From assembly GCA_023101725.1 (NCBI GenBank), contig JALJCO010000054.1, positions 506,501 to 570,500 of the forward strand: a stretch of DNA of 64,000 bases, in the 5' to 3' direction. This document shows positions 13,830 through 26,406 of this stretch, one piece after another. The notes beneath the pieces are model-generated. The model made no database searches and was not told the origin of the DNA. It was given only the letters and a program-made list of their open reading frames with translations. Made by a program: the position numbers and the translations under genes. The first letter of the stretch is position 1, and the number at the start of each line of letters is the position of its first letter. The DNA comes from Atherinomorus stipes. Lineage: Eukaryota > Chordata > Actinopteri > Atheriniformes > Atherinidae.

Positions 13830-14540
13830 AAAAATTAAATTAAAAAAAAAAAAAAAAAAATAAAAAAAAAAGAGGGAAAAGAAAAAAAAAAAAAATTGAA
13901 AATATAAAAAAAGTGATAATGGAAGGGGGGGTGGTTGTGAGTAGTGGGGGGAGGAGAAGTTTAATTAATTTTTTTTCTTATTTTATTCTTTTGCTGGTTA
14001 AGATAGTTAAAAAAAAAAAAAGAAATTATTGTTAATTGTATGGATTTTATTTATTTAAAAAAAAAAAAAAAAGAAAGAAAGAAATTTTTAAAAAAAATCA
14101 CAAGAGTAAAAATTTTATTTTGGATATAATTTTTATTATATGTTAGGTGGGGGAGAGGGGTAATTATATATAATAGTGGAGTTTTTTTTGGTTTGAGTTT
14201 TTTTTTTTTCTTTTTACTAAAAAAAAAAGAAGGAGATATCACACAGATGGGGCCGGGCAACCTGGGGGATATTTTCCTAAAAACTCTCTGAGAGAAAGGA
14301 GTACAAAAAACAACAAAGGGGGGGGGGGGGAAAAAAAAAAAAAAGGGGAGGAACATCAAAGGGGAGAAAAGAGCGGTTGGGTGTGTTTTTTTGTTTGTGT
14401 TTTTCTGGTGTTGCCCTACAAGGGGGAGAAGAGATATCTACAACATACCCCATCCCATCCAAAGTAGGGAAGGATCATGACGGGGAGTACCAAAAAAAAT
14501 ATGATCCGATGGAATACTGGGGGGGGGTTGCGAGAATATA
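13830..14540. repeat. A/G homopolymer-rich low-complexity block
   Basis: Long runs of A interrupted by single T, G or AAAG units, followed by G runs and T runs. The texture is abrupt and unlike its neighbours, and homopolymers change length from line to line. No coding or mobile-element signal. It may be real low-complexity DNA or poorly resolved assembly. Confidence 0.7.
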
Positions 14541-16539
14541 ATATAGAATATTTACTAAATTAATTAACTAGCATTGTTTTCCCCTTTTTCTGTGTCGGTA
14601 ACATATCAGTATGGGCAGATACTAAAACATCACATATCGGGATCAGATCTGTGGCTAAAAAAAGGTGGATCAGTGCATCACTACTTAACATAGTGTTTGC
14701 TGCATACCTGTATTACAGAAATTCACCTAGCTAAAAAACAAAGAAAAATGTAGGCACACGGAAAGGAAAGGAGTGAATTAAGGAGAAAAATCTCTGCATT
14801 TAACTAAATTGGTATTGCCGTCTTTAACAGTGATACTTTTCAGCACTTGTGACATTGGCTGACATTCCCAGAATGACGGCAAAGGAAGCAAAGAAGCCAT
14901 CAGACAAGAGATGGTTCTTATCTGAGGACTGTTACTCTCGTGGGTTATCACTGCTGAGCTGTCCACCCAATCACTACTAAGACCTTTCTTGGATATTTCT
15001 TAGATTGCTTCTCGTAAAAGTGCGTCTGTCTGTGTGAGTGTGCGTTTGTCTTTTTATGTGTGTTCCCTTTCGCGCCTTCTCTTTCTGTCTGCTCTGTTTC
15101 GCTGTCTGCTCTCATTTCTCTCCTCTTCTTTTTTTTCTGGCACTAAACTCTTGCACTTACAGAAAATATCCACCACATTGACACTTATCCAGCTAAAACC
15201 AAGCAGCTATGCCAAAAATATGTCAACTCACCGTCTTTTACACATCATGATTATTGACGGGGTAAGATTAACTGAGGCTGGGATTCTCCATACTTCAGCA
15301 GTTCATAATTGGAGTGACAATTCACCATGCAGCAGTGGCTGTTCAAACTGCCTCCTGAGATGCAGCTAATATCTGCCGGTCAGATCATCCTCACATCAGG
15401 TGGAGGAAGATGACAATCTACAAAGGCTACAGTAAAACACCATATAAGGTCGCCAGAAGATGGAAGGTCATTTCAAGAAGTTTATGTCTACAAAAAGAGT
15501 TGTATTCTGAATTTTAGTATTCTAATGTGTTTTGAAACAAACAACGCTGCAGAAAAATATCAATTAAAGTGTTCTAATGGTGGGACCTGGTATATATGAT
15601 ATCCACTGAGTTTGCCCAAGAAAAAAAAAAGGAAAAAACAAACTCAACTGATTCAATTTCATTTTCAGTTCAGCAGCCTCCCTCTAGGCCTCGAGCTGCA
15701 GATTGATTTCACAATTTAAAACAAAGCTGCATTAAGCATGTGGCTAATCCAGCGTCTCGGTTTGAACAGAGAAAACAGCTCAAAGGTAACAGCTGTAACA
15801 TCTTTGGAAATCCTCATTCTCCACAAAGTGTTAGAAGATTACTTGTAATATAAAAGTTGTGGGATGGATTTGCAAGGGTATTTATCAAACACATCGCTGT
15901 TATGCTGATGAATGTTTAATGTTAGCCTACAGTCTAATAGACCTGGACTTAAATGAATGAGAGTACTGTATAAGATAAAACATGAAGACATTTAAGTTTA
16001 TTCTAGAAAAAAATTTTTTCATATAAGAGCTATTAATATCAGGTCAACCAGTAACTATGATGCATGTTTTATCTGCAGCGGATTGGAAAACATATAGTTT
16101 ATTTGTAATTCATTTACAGCTTTTTTTAACTTATCCAAATGCTGCACTTGTCTTTGTCAATAACATAAATAGCACAAAAAGACATTTTAACGTTAAAAAG
16201 AACTCATTCCAATGGGGAAATAAAAAACAAACGAACAACAACAACAAACACACTATATACTGTACATTTAAACTATTTCAAACCTATGCAAACAAAATAG
16301 CACCCAAAGACAGGATTATCCTAAGATCTTAGTTATTAAACTGACACATCTGGGGTCTGTTGTCCTCTCTAAAGCTGAGGTGTGTGATGTAATCAAGCCA
16401 TGACTGAAAAGAAGCACTGTTGGGTACTTCAGACAAAAAGGTTGATAATATATCTGAGTCTGATCTCTCCAGAACAAAGTGTTCAATACAAAAACAGGTT
16501 TCCAAGAAGCCTGAAAGTAACTCAGGCATCAAAAAAATT

Positions 16540-16560
16540 ATATGTATATATATATATATA

Positions 16561-16637
<77 letters not shown>

Positions 16638-16641
16638 ATAT
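16540..16641. repeat. TA/TG microsatellite
   Basis: A run of TA repeats of about 100 bp, interrupted by a short TG tract at about 16561-16570 and by TATG units at the right end. Frames through it are artificial Tyr/Ile repeats. Confidence 0.95.
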
Positions 16642-17201
16642 GAATCATAGTTTAACCATAATTTAAAAAAACGCACTACAGTAATACAACTTACTGAGCC
16701 CATGAGTGCACTTAGTTGTTCTACAGAGTGATATAACACCATGTGATATTTCCATTGAATAAATCACTGAAAATGCTAAATTCTGTGGTGACATTGTACT
16801 ATAGTCTATTAGCACTATCTCAAAAATAATCAAATGTTGCTGTGACTGTTCAACAATATAAAACATCAACTGAGAATGCTTAAATTTGATTTTAATGACA
16901 ACAATGAAGTATACAGAAGTTCACATACTGAAAAGTGATTTTTTTTCTACCAGGAGACTATAAGAAAATCGCATTTTGAATGGAATACAAGGTTCAAGCT
17001 GGTAGCCCACTGAAAAAAAAATCCAACAATACCTCATCCTTTCCATGCTTTGGGCATCCTCTAATACAACCTCTATCCAATTTTCTCCCCACGTGTTTGT
17101 GTGCGGCGACCGGACCAGCAGTTTGAGATGGAGCCTTGATCGGTTCTTCCTCCATTGCCCTCTGAATCAAAGATATCTTGTGCTGTGCTTTAAGTGCAGG
17201 T

Positions 17202-17224
17202 GGTGTGTGTGTGTGTGTGTGTGT
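17202..17224. repeat. GT dinucleotide repeat
   Basis: Eleven GT units in otherwise unremarkable intron sequence. Confidence 0.85.
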
Positions 17225-18777
17225 GACTCAGATTTCAACAGGGCTCATGGAGCACCCAGAAATGGTTACTATAGCAGCTTAGTGAAAAAAAAATTAAATA
17301 AACAAAACTAGGCTTGTCCTTAATTTGACTGAAAATATCTTAAATGGCTGCTGGAGATGCTCTATCTTCCTGTTTACTCAAATAAAGTCTTTTGTTTCTC
17401 ATACTGCAGTGCGCACTTTAAAAAGAAATCAATAAAAATTTCTCACCATGGTCAGTTAAAGGACTGCACGCTGACGGCTACAGCACACATTCATTCACAG
17501 AGTAAAGAGAGCAAAGGCAGCATAAATGAGACTGTGATTAGAGAGAAAATCTCTTCCAGGAGTGGCAGTTCAATCTTTTCATAACACAACAACACCCATT
17601 TCAAGGTATACACTGACAGCAAACAACATGCCTGTCATTAGCAGTCCATCTTTAAAACTCTTCACAAGGTGAGTACAAATGTAATGCACCCAGTACACAT
17701 ATTTGCTTTCTCCTTGAGGCTCTCAATCCTACATTACCTCTCAGGGATGAGCCTTGCTCAGATTTTTTATAAACTTCGAAGATAATGACTGCCTGAAATT
17801 CAGTCCAAGAGTCCTAAATTGTTCTCATCTCCAGCACAAGTACAAGCGGTTTTATAGCTGGAACTTAATGGGAAAAAAATGTTCTCCTTGCTATGTACCT
17901 AGCAGAAAATGAACTGTGTTGCATCATGACTGCCAGTGATGGCTTTCTCTTATTTCTCATTTAAACAATGTTTCAGACAAAATGCAGCTCATTACTCATG
18001 CCTGAATGATCTTTGACTTATTCTACTTAAATATTTAGCGGAGTGCATGATAAAATTGCCTTAAATGAGGTGATTGTTGGTGAGCAAGATTCTGGTCCAT
18101 CACAAGGAATTTTTCTTGATCCAGTGCTCAGAATCCAAGTTCAACATGGATTTATTGCCCGTGGGAGCCGTTCAAAGTGAAGATGCAGTTAAGACATCAG
18201 TGACAAAGTAAGAAAGGGCTGTCACCGTTTGACAGATAGGCTTGAGGGTGGGATCACTTACACCTGAGAAATCTAACCCGGTCAAACTCCCTCTCAAAAC
18301 CTCTCCCTCACTTATCAGTCTTTCAGCCCTGTCTATGTTCTCAAATATTCATGAGCATGCAGCCAGTGTCATCTTAGAATATCTAAATGGGAAGCCAGAG
18401 GCAGAAGGAAATCATCCTTTGAAATCTCACGGCCCTCTACCAATGTTTAAGCAGTCATCTATAAACCTCCTTCCATCAGCTCCTCAACCCCTAAAAATTC
18501 CAGCTCCAGCTTCTTTTTTTTTCTCATGGTGGATATGATGATAGATGACACTGCATATCATACAAAATGGGAAGTGTTCTCGTTGTTTTTCTGTTTATTC
18601 AGTTTTTACCATATGTGCTATTCTGCTTTCCGCTGCAGTGAATCTGCTCGTGGCACAACATCTGCTTCCAAAAGCTGGAAGTGATATGTAAAACTTTTGA
18701 CAGCTGATTTGTAAAGCACACACACACAAACCAAACAAAAAGCTCGCAAAAAGCTCCCATATTCACCCTTGATAAGG

Positions 18778-18785
18778 GTGGGGGT

Positions 18786-18812
<27 letters not shown>
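18778..18812. repeat. Poly-G tract
   Basis: About 35 bases of G with one or two T interruptions near the start. Such tracts can fold into G-quadruplexes and are also a common sequencing trouble spot. Confidence 0.9.
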
Positions 18813-18816
<4 letters not shown>

Positions 18817-19755
18817 TTAAATGACTGAGTCTTGACTGAGCGATTTCCAATCTGCCACTTGAAGCCATGGGGCTGATGCACTGTGCCAGCTCATGTTCGG
18901 GGTCATGCCTGTGTCACTTAAAGAGTCTCTAATGAGACCCAGACATGCACTCTGTGCCCAGAGGAGCAGAGCTGAAAATCTAAGTCAACCACAGGACACG
19001 ATCACTGGTGCCAGGAGGCAAAGAATAACTTTAACACAAGCTTTTTGTTTTGTTTTAACTGTCATAAAAGACCATATTTCCTATTCTAGGTTTGCAGGAT
19101 GCTGTAAGACAGACATTTTTCAACAGCAGGTGGATGAGGAGACAAGTGAAAAAGTATGAAAGTGTGCTCAGCAGGACCAGTCCTGTAGGGCTGTTGGTTC
19201 AGCCATGAGCATTAACTCTGAGGGCTCGGCTTGAGTGAAATGTTGTGTTCTGTGTCAGTGATATTCTCCATAGACTGACAGGCACAATTCAGAAATAACA
19301 CACACAAGGACTGAAGGGCACATGAATGACAGGCAGGGAAAAAGAAACAAATTTTCATGTTGTCAATTACAGGGAAATCTTCCATTTTGTGTTTGGTTGT
19401 GAAACTCAGGACATTGCCTAACTCAAAGACTGTTTTTCTTTACTTTTTTTTGTTTAACAAACTGAGTTGTAGCTTCAGTGGTAAATATACGAAACAGTCT
19501 CTTTACTCACACGCCGGTTTACCAGGCAAAGTGTTTATGCAATCCCTGATGGCACCACACAAAACAGCAAAAAAAAAAAAAAAGATGGCTCCAAGGAAGG
19601 AGGCAGGAAATGAATGGAGAGTTTATACAGCGCTGAGCTGACTCGGGTGTTGCTCAACATGAATATTCAACACCTACCTATTGAATCAAACTATTGTTTT
19701 CCCATTTCAACTTTATTTTATCTGGGGCTCTGTTTCAAGGCCAAACTCAAACAAC

Positions 19756-19756
<1 letters not shown>

Positions 19757-19786
<30 letters not shown>

Positions 19787-19846
19787 GGGGGGGGGGGGGG
19801 CGGGGGGGAGGGAGGGGGGGGGGGGGGGGGCAGGGGGGGGGGGGGG

Positions 19847-19931
<85 letters not shown>

Positions 19932-20125
19932 AGAGGGATATGCTTTGGTGGGTGTTCCGCCCCCTGCGCGAGGTGGGGCTGCCCTCCGGGGTTTGGTTGC
20001 GGGTTTTTCTGAGAGCGGCGGGGCGTTCCTTTGGGGCGCGGCCGTGGGGCGCGGGGTGGATGTGGGGGGCAGTGTGTCATGCATTCTGCTTTCCTCTGTG
20101 GGGGGGGGGGGGGGGGGCGGGGTCT
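19757..20125. repeat. Long G-rich tract and flanking GC-rich block
   Basis: About 174 bases of nearly pure G (19757-19930) with scattered C and A are followed by about 190 bases of very GC-rich sequence, and then another G run at about 20100-20120. The Gly- and Pro-rich frames across it are by-products of composition. The local composition is extreme for an AT-rich intron and may be partly artefactual. Confidence 0.85.
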
Positions 20126-21107
20126 CTATTTCCCCCGGGGCTTACTGTTCTGTCCTTATTGTGCGTTCTTTTGCCCAACTTGACAGACAGCTAACAGCTT
20201 CAATGATCATCAGACGTAGAAGGAGATTTTAAAGGCTTTACTCAGTCTTCTGTCCAATGAACATTTTCTTGTAAAACTGAAAACAGACAAAATGCATATT
20301 ACAAACTTTTTTCTGTCTTACTTAATATCCAAACTAAAAGATAAAGTTACATTAAGTATATAAACAAGCTTCCTGCTATCAATGTTGCATGAATCTTTGC
20401 TCTAGGGAGCAACAAGACTTTGATTTCAGAAATAATGCAGTTTATCCACATTAAACAGAAAACACAAAACATACAGAATAAACCTGCTTACAAGTTAAAC
20501 TACAGAGATTCATGCGATCAATTTGCTTATCAATACTCACAAGCAATGTTTCTTCAAGGCAAAAACGTTTGTAGAAGGCATGTACACAGCTGAACAGCAT
20601 GCTCTCTGAACTAGTGCAAGTTACTTCCTATTTCCTGTCCCAGAAGGCTTAAACTTCCTTCAAAATAAGAGCTCAGAGATGTTTTACCAAAGAAAACCAC
20701 CAGGAGGCGTTTCAGAAATAAATACATGTCATGACAGAAAGACTATATAGACAGACAGACAAGCTAACGTCCTGCCACACAATGTAGTTAAATTTAAAGT
20801 TTTTTCCTCTTTGTTTAACATATTTGCCTACAGTTCTCATCTTAATTTTCTTTTTTTTTGGGGGGGGGGGGTCCAAAAAAAACCAAACAAAACAAAACAA
20901 TTGTCCATGAAACAGCACAGGACAGCTTTCCCTCCATGTTTTTTTTTTTTTCTCAAACATCATACAGGATGCGTTTACTAGTATATAATTGTGTTTAATT
21001 ATAGTACATGTCACTCCAGCAACCAGTGATTGGAGTTTCTTCGATCAACTATGGTATTAAAAATGCCTAATTACTGTCAAGTATTAAAAGTCCTTTGTTG
21101 GGACACT

Positions 21108-21560
21108 TTAGCCCCATTTCCACTAGTGGGTCTGGGTTGGTTTGGGCCAGGCCGGGTCGGGTGGGTTTTTGTAAAGATGTGTTGATTTCACGTTGCGTCC
21201 CCACAGCAAACTGTCCCCTTACCCTGTATTAACTGGATAGCGCTGCTGCATGATTGCGTGACATCATCGCCGTCGCCGCTTTTTAACCAAAGCACCACAC
21301 CACACCTGACAGAAACAAAGGAGTTACCCTTGCTCAGTTTTTGCGCCGGGTCATTTTTCAGCGACTCAACGGATTGCTGTGTGTTAGCTCCACCTCTTTG
21401 GTCTGGATCAGTTAGATCAGTACCACTACCGAAGGGTGCCAAAAAAGTAGGCCGGGTCGGGTCGGATATAAGGGTACCCGTCCCAGTTTTACTGTGGAGA
21501 CGCCAAAAAACATGGACCAATCCGGCCCGACTCAGACCCACTGGTGGAAACGAGGCTTTA
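21108..21560. mobile_element. PIF/Harbinger-like MITE
   Basis: The left end TTTAGCCCCATTTCCACTAG is mirrored at the right; the reverse complement of 21536-21560 reads TAAAGCCTCGTTTCCACCAG. Terminal repeats of about 30 bp continue into GTGGGTCTG. Each end is flanked by TTTA, consistent with the 3-bp TWA target duplication of Harbinger elements. The roughly 445-bp interior, with repeated GGGTCGGG motifs, has no transposase. It is a non-autonomous element. Confidence 0.7.
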
Positions 21561-22325
21561 GTAGAAAAAACCTCACAATCGGATTCTGAAATAAGCTGCA
21601 CAATAGCTTATTTGGAAAACATTTTTCCTGTAGCTATTGACCTTTTGAATGTGCCATCACGCTCTTCAGTGGAAAACCAACTCCGCCATGACGGACATCA
21701 AACCAATACTTAATGTCCATTAAGCTAAATGAAAACCAGACAGTTGGCAGCCTAATTTTCAACTTTTATTTTGCTTTCATCTTACTGAAAACCAACAAAA
21801 AAGGTCATTGCATGCTGCACAGTCAGCTGCACCAAAAGATGAGGATGTAAACCAAACTTCGCATTTTATCATATACCCTTGATGAGAACAGAAGACGGCA
21901 ATGTTAGCATAGCACCTTGTCCTGGTGACAACAAAGTGGTAAGCATCTAGACTTTTGTAGGCTTTTAAATCTGTTCCAGTGTAAGGAAATACGTAATAAT
22001 AGTATATGTAATGAGGCATGAATTCAGGCAAAGTTGGCAATTTGATCAGATGAACAAAGCAGGAGGAAAAAGGAAAGGGTTGGTGTGTAAGCTAGCTTTT
22101 TTTTAACTCCTGTACTTACCGCTGTCTATGAGCCCCAGCTACATATGCTATTTCTACTGACAAATTAGCTCTACCTGCACTAGTAGAAGCTGTGGCCATC
22201 TTCACAAAACAAGTTGCTAATTTTTCCTTCCGTTCAATACTTCCACTTTTGCCATCCATCGTCTCTGTCTCTCGTGATTAGGTGATGTAGTTGCAAATGG
22301 TCAATAATGGCACATTCTGTGGGGC

Positions 22326-22752
22326 TGCACTGTGGCGTGATGGTTAGCACTGCACCCTCACAGTAGGAAGGTTGCTAGTTCGAGTCCTAGCAACCTGCCA
22401 GGACTCGAACTCGAATGAGGGGTCCTTGTTCAAACCCCTCCCCAGACCCCTGGGGAGGGGTTTGAACAATTCCAACAGTGGCCTTTCTGTGTAGAGTTTG
22501 TGTGGGTTCTCTTCAGGTAATCTGGCCTCCTCCCACCATCCAAAGACATGCATGTTACTCTAAACTGCCTCTAGGAATGAATGTGAGTGTGCATGGTTGT
22601 CTGTCTCTCTGAGTTGGCCCTGTGCAGGGCTGTCCACCCTGGACACGACCTGTCCAGGGTGTACCCTGCCTCTCACCTGATAATTGCTGGGATAGGCTCT
22701 AGCAACCCCCGTGACCCTGAACTTGGGTACGGCATGGAAAATGAATGAATGG
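22326..22752 (+). mobile_element. tRNA-derived SINE with internal palindromes
   Basis: The head CACTGTGGCGTGATGGTTAG and a B-box-like AGTTCGAGTCC (about 22376-22386) are tRNA-like. The body carries the teleost SINE landmarks TTTCTGTGTAGAGTTTG, CTCCTCCCACCATCCAAAGA, GACCTGTCCAGGGTGTACCC and GCTGGGATAGGCTCTAGCA, and ends in an ATGAATG tail. Between the head and the landmark GGCCTTTCTG an unusual stretch contains two nested inverted repeats not expected in this family: 22376-22387 with 22400-22411, and 22428-22445 with 22450-22467. Confidence 0.85.
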
Positions 22753-24410
22753 CACATTCTGTGATTGACACATTATGTGCTCAGGAATCCCTACACATCT
22801 AAAAATGATGCGTTGGGATGATGCTGTTGAAAACTTGAAAACTGACCAAGAGCGAGTTTTTGATGATCTGGGAGCGTGAACAGGATGGACTAAATACATT
22901 CGATGTAACACTAACAATACGGTTTCACACATGATAATGATTTGAATGCAGTTTAGTTTCTTGACTGTAAAAATGGTCCATCAATACCTTGTTGTGTCCC
23001 CTTTACTGCCCCCAAAAGTCACTTCACTGTCACTGGGCTTTGCTTTTTCCACAACCATAATTAAAAGTAGGCTGTCATATATGCTTTACCATTTGTAGTG
23101 TTGAGGGTGTGAATAAATCACTCCTCAGTATCCTATTGTCACAAATAAAAATACTAATTCAATTATCTTGAGGGAAGTTTTGAGAATTACCAATACAAAG
23201 ATTTGAGAAAAGATACTGAGAGGAGATTAGGATGCATCTAACTAATTTTACTCTACATACTGTACAGTACACACAGAGACAAAAACACCATCCTACAGTT
23301 TAGAAAACATCTAATCTGCCTTTTTATTTAGTTTGTGCAGAGTTATCTCTGTAAACTAAAGATGTAGATTAGGATACAGAACTTACACTGTCTGACATGT
23401 ACAGTACATAACTAGAACTGGCACATCGCTAAAATAATGGGCTCCATTTATTATTAAAAACACATTAAATTTGCACTTGGATGTGCACTTAAATGTGTAG
23501 TTGTGAAAAATGGATAAGTAGAGGACACAACACTCATCATACATGAAAAGGTTGGATGTTGGTCACCAGGGCTGGCAATAAGAACTGGTTTCTACAAGCT
23601 GAGATACAAGACGTACTGGTGCAAGTGGAATTGATTTCAACAACGGAACTACTGCACTTCAAAACCACATAGAAAGACAGCTGACTTGCTCCAAAAGAAA
23701 AGAAGCTGCAACTCTGTTTGTGCTACTGGTGGCTTTGTGCCAACTCCGAATCTGAAGCCTTAGTATTTGTGAGTACTAAGCACCACTATAATAGAGTCTT
23801 AAGTCATCATAAAGCTCATGAATAATTCATAGTCAGTTATACCAAATTAAGATCTTGGCATCTTAGGTAGAGTCAGCGACTTGATTAAGATCAAACATAG
23901 ACCAACAGTGATGAGCTGCTTATGAAGTCTGTTTTAAATGTCTAAATCTGAGGGCTCGGCCATTCAGGATTATATGTCTGGCTTCTTTTTAGTTCCCACG
24001 AATGTGCCAGCTGCTTTTCCCAAGGGACGGGCTGCCGAACTCAGATGCTCACTGCAGCCTGCATAACCTTCTCCTTCAAAGCTACAGGCAGAGGTCAGGG
24101 GCTGAGGCTCACTCAAAATGAGCGATTACTAAGACACAGCGCTCAATATAGAGTACAACTTTTTGGTGTTCTGAATCTCTGGCATAATTTTAGACATAAT
24201 GAGATTCAGAGACAGACATCTTGTGTTTTTTTATGTTCATTCCCTGAAGAGTTGAAAGCTTCAAAGACAACAATTGAAAAATGATTTTTTTTTTTGCGGA
24301 TGGCTTTGAACTCAACTTCATTGTAATCTTTCTCACCTACTGGATTTTTAACATGGAAATAAACAGCACCAAATGCAAAACAAAAATCCAAACAATAACT
24401 GTTCACTCAC

Positions 24411-24527
24411 TGATTCCTGGTTTTTGTCCTTTGCATCATACACCGTTAGCTTGACTAGTGTCTCTGGGCTAGCAGGGTACTCTGAAGGGAAGGTCACCCC
24501 CGTCAGAAATAGCGGGTCTTTGTTTGC
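24411..24527 (-). CDS. inpp4b: inpp4b coding exon, C2 domain (39 codons)
   Basis: The minus-strand translation runs from [18 protein letters not shown] to [14 protein letters not shown]. From memory of the family, human INPP4B has the nearly identical run [15 protein letters not shown] followed by KLTVYDVKDKS; the paralogue INPP4A differs clearly here (NPIFLSSIAFF). INPP4B is a cytosolic phosphatase that removes the 4-phosphate of phosphatidylinositol-3,4-bisphosphate and dampens PI3K/Akt signalling; this exon lies in its N-terminal lipid-binding C2 domain, far from the catalytic CX5R site. Splice signals are good: a pyrimidine-rich acceptor ending CTGACAG at 24528 upward, and donor GTGAGTG at 24410 downward. 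The exon is 117 nt, phase 0 at both ends, with no stop. It joins in frame to the exon at 32247-32365, giving EIVE then ANKDPLF, where human has EIVE then GTRDPLF. Confidence 0.95.
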
Positions 24528-25473
24528 CTGTCAGAGAGAGGGACAAAACAGAAAAAGGGTGAGACAGTAAGCATGTTGGTGTGTGTGTGTGTGCGTGACT
24601 GAATATTCTCATGCATGCTTGCTTTGCAACACACATGTTTAATGAAAAAGCAGGAACCTGAAGGGAAAGAAAAGGGGAGGGAGACTTAGGTTAGAGAATG
24701 AGCCAGGAGCTGGGCCCAGTCCTTCCTCTTCATCCCCACAGGCATTTTCAACCCACTCCACTCGCCTTCCCTGCTGCCTCTCCTGGGCACAAGAAAGAGA
24801 TAGATACAACTCTCCCTGGTGGGTTTACCTGGAGCTCTGGCATAAATAAAGTCTCCCAACTGAGACTGCAGGACAGGAGCAACAAATGTTGACGGGTAAA
24901 CTGGCACACTGACAGGTTGGTAATGGGATTAAACCAGATAATGCAGCCAATGCTGGAACTGTGGACATACCAGAGGCCTGCATCGCAGAAGCTAATATTT
25001 GCTCACAACCTAACTAATATTGAAACACCCGGCCTCCACTTTTTACTGTCATAGAGCCTTTTGTGGTACAGCTTTGAGAGACATTTTCTTTCATTTCAAG
25101 GGAAATATCTCCACCTCACTGAGTTGTTACTGGGATTTTAAGAGATCAGCTGTTGAAAAGGGAGACGTACAGCAACACTGGTGATTATTGTAGATAATAA
25201 ACTAGTGTGATGATATAACTTGTCTCAATGTGTTCTGAAATTTCATGGTGGTGCAACTAGTTTCTACATTGTTATAAAGGAAGTTTGTCATGAGACTTAT
25301 TTTAATGAAACCCACAGAGTCCAAAATAGTTTTCTTCGTGGCACAATAAAGCAAAGCTTTATTAAAGCATTTTTCTCAGTACAAAATCTACACACTTGCT
25401 ACATAATGTACTCTGTTGATAAGATGCCAATATAGACCGAACTTTTAATGATGCATAACATTTTTCTGTCATT

Positions 25474-25749
25474 AGCTGGGTTTCCATTACACTTTTTAAA
25501 AAAATAAAAAAAATTATTTCTTAAATTTTGAAAAAGTACAATTGCGATATGCAGGTGTTTCCATTGAATGGTATTTAACGCATCAGCTGAAATTCTTGTA
25601 AAACACCATCCCACGAGACTCTGTGAGGAGGATGGAGATACAAATCATTTTGCATTTAAGAGCTACTGCTGCTCCTCATCAGGAGATGAAAGCAACGGAT
25701 AATAACTCAGAGGCAAAGTCCATATATATCAAGCCCTCTGATCACACTG

Positions 25750-25780
<31 letters not shown>

Positions 25781-26362
25781 AAGTTACAAAATATGGTGAT
25801 GTGTTACAAAGACATGCCCATAAGATGCTATCCTGTAGCCACGCATGATCAAATCATGGCAACATATAATTAACATGTGGGAACGAGATAACCAAGTTGT
25901 AGCCATGTGTTACACATGTGTGGAAACGACATAAATAACTGGTGGCCAGTCGTTACTAATACATGAAGAACTTAAACCAAGTCAAAAAACATGAACTCAG
26001 TTTGCTGAGTTACAGCGATTTGGGGATTTTTCATTTAGGCCTATGTGTGACTGGTGAAACTTCTCCCATCACTCCAATTCCAAAGTTAATGTTTGTAAAT
26101 GATTATTAACATCATAATTAAGAATAACTGGTTTTTGCCCCCCGTCACACCTCATAGCACGTAAATGCAAAAAAGTGTTTCCATTGCACTTTTGCAGAAA
26201 CAGCTACATCGAAATGTCTGAAAAACTGCCACGATTGTTTTTTTTTTCTTTTCAATATTTACGTTTTTTTTTTTCCTTTTCTAAATTTAGGTGTTTCCAT
26301 TACCAGATCTTAATAGCGATAATTACATTTTGCGAAACTTTAAGTGTAATGAAAACACAGCT
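25474..26362. mobile_element. Non-autonomous DNA transposon with AGCTG termini
   Basis: The left end AGCTGGGTTTCCATTACACTT and the reverse complement of the right end AGCTGTGTTTTCATTACACTT match over about 21 bp. Each terminus is flanked by ATT. The motif GTGTTTCCATT recurs inside (near 25555, 26178 and 26290), giving subterminal repeats. No transposase is visible. A poly-G tract interrupts the interior at 25752-25780. Superfamily is uncertain; a 2- or 3-bp duplication would fit PIF/ISL2EU-type elements. Confidence 0.65.
25752..25780. repeat. Poly-G tract
   Basis: Twenty-nine consecutive G within the transposon at 25474-26362, so it probably arose after that element inserted. Confidence 0.9.
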
Positions 26363-26406
26363 ATTGACCGTCAATTTTGTTATACACTATACCTTTAGAT
26401 TTAATG

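Larger units (their letters stand above)
1..24410 (-). other. inpp4b: inpp4b intron downstream of the 24411-24527 exon
   Basis: From the donor at 24410 down to position 1 no further inpp4b exon was recognised. The next expected segment in human (around SFLGYASFKVGEL) was looked for on the minus strand and not found. The sequence is AT-rich with interspersed repeats listed separately. Stretches 1-6230, 7450-9409, 9922-12769, 14541-16539, 16642-18777, 20130-21107, 21561-22325 and 22753-24410 hold only short simple repeats and chance open frames; I see nothing functional in them. Confidence 0.7.

Noticed and set aside
16329..16742. Minus-strand frame with an Ile/Tyr repeat
   Set aside because: Translation of a TA microsatellite, not a gene.
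19614..20232. Gly-rich and Pro-rich open frames on both strands
   Set aside because: They are products of a poly-G tract; no codon bias, no start context, and all frames are open simply because G runs contain no stops.
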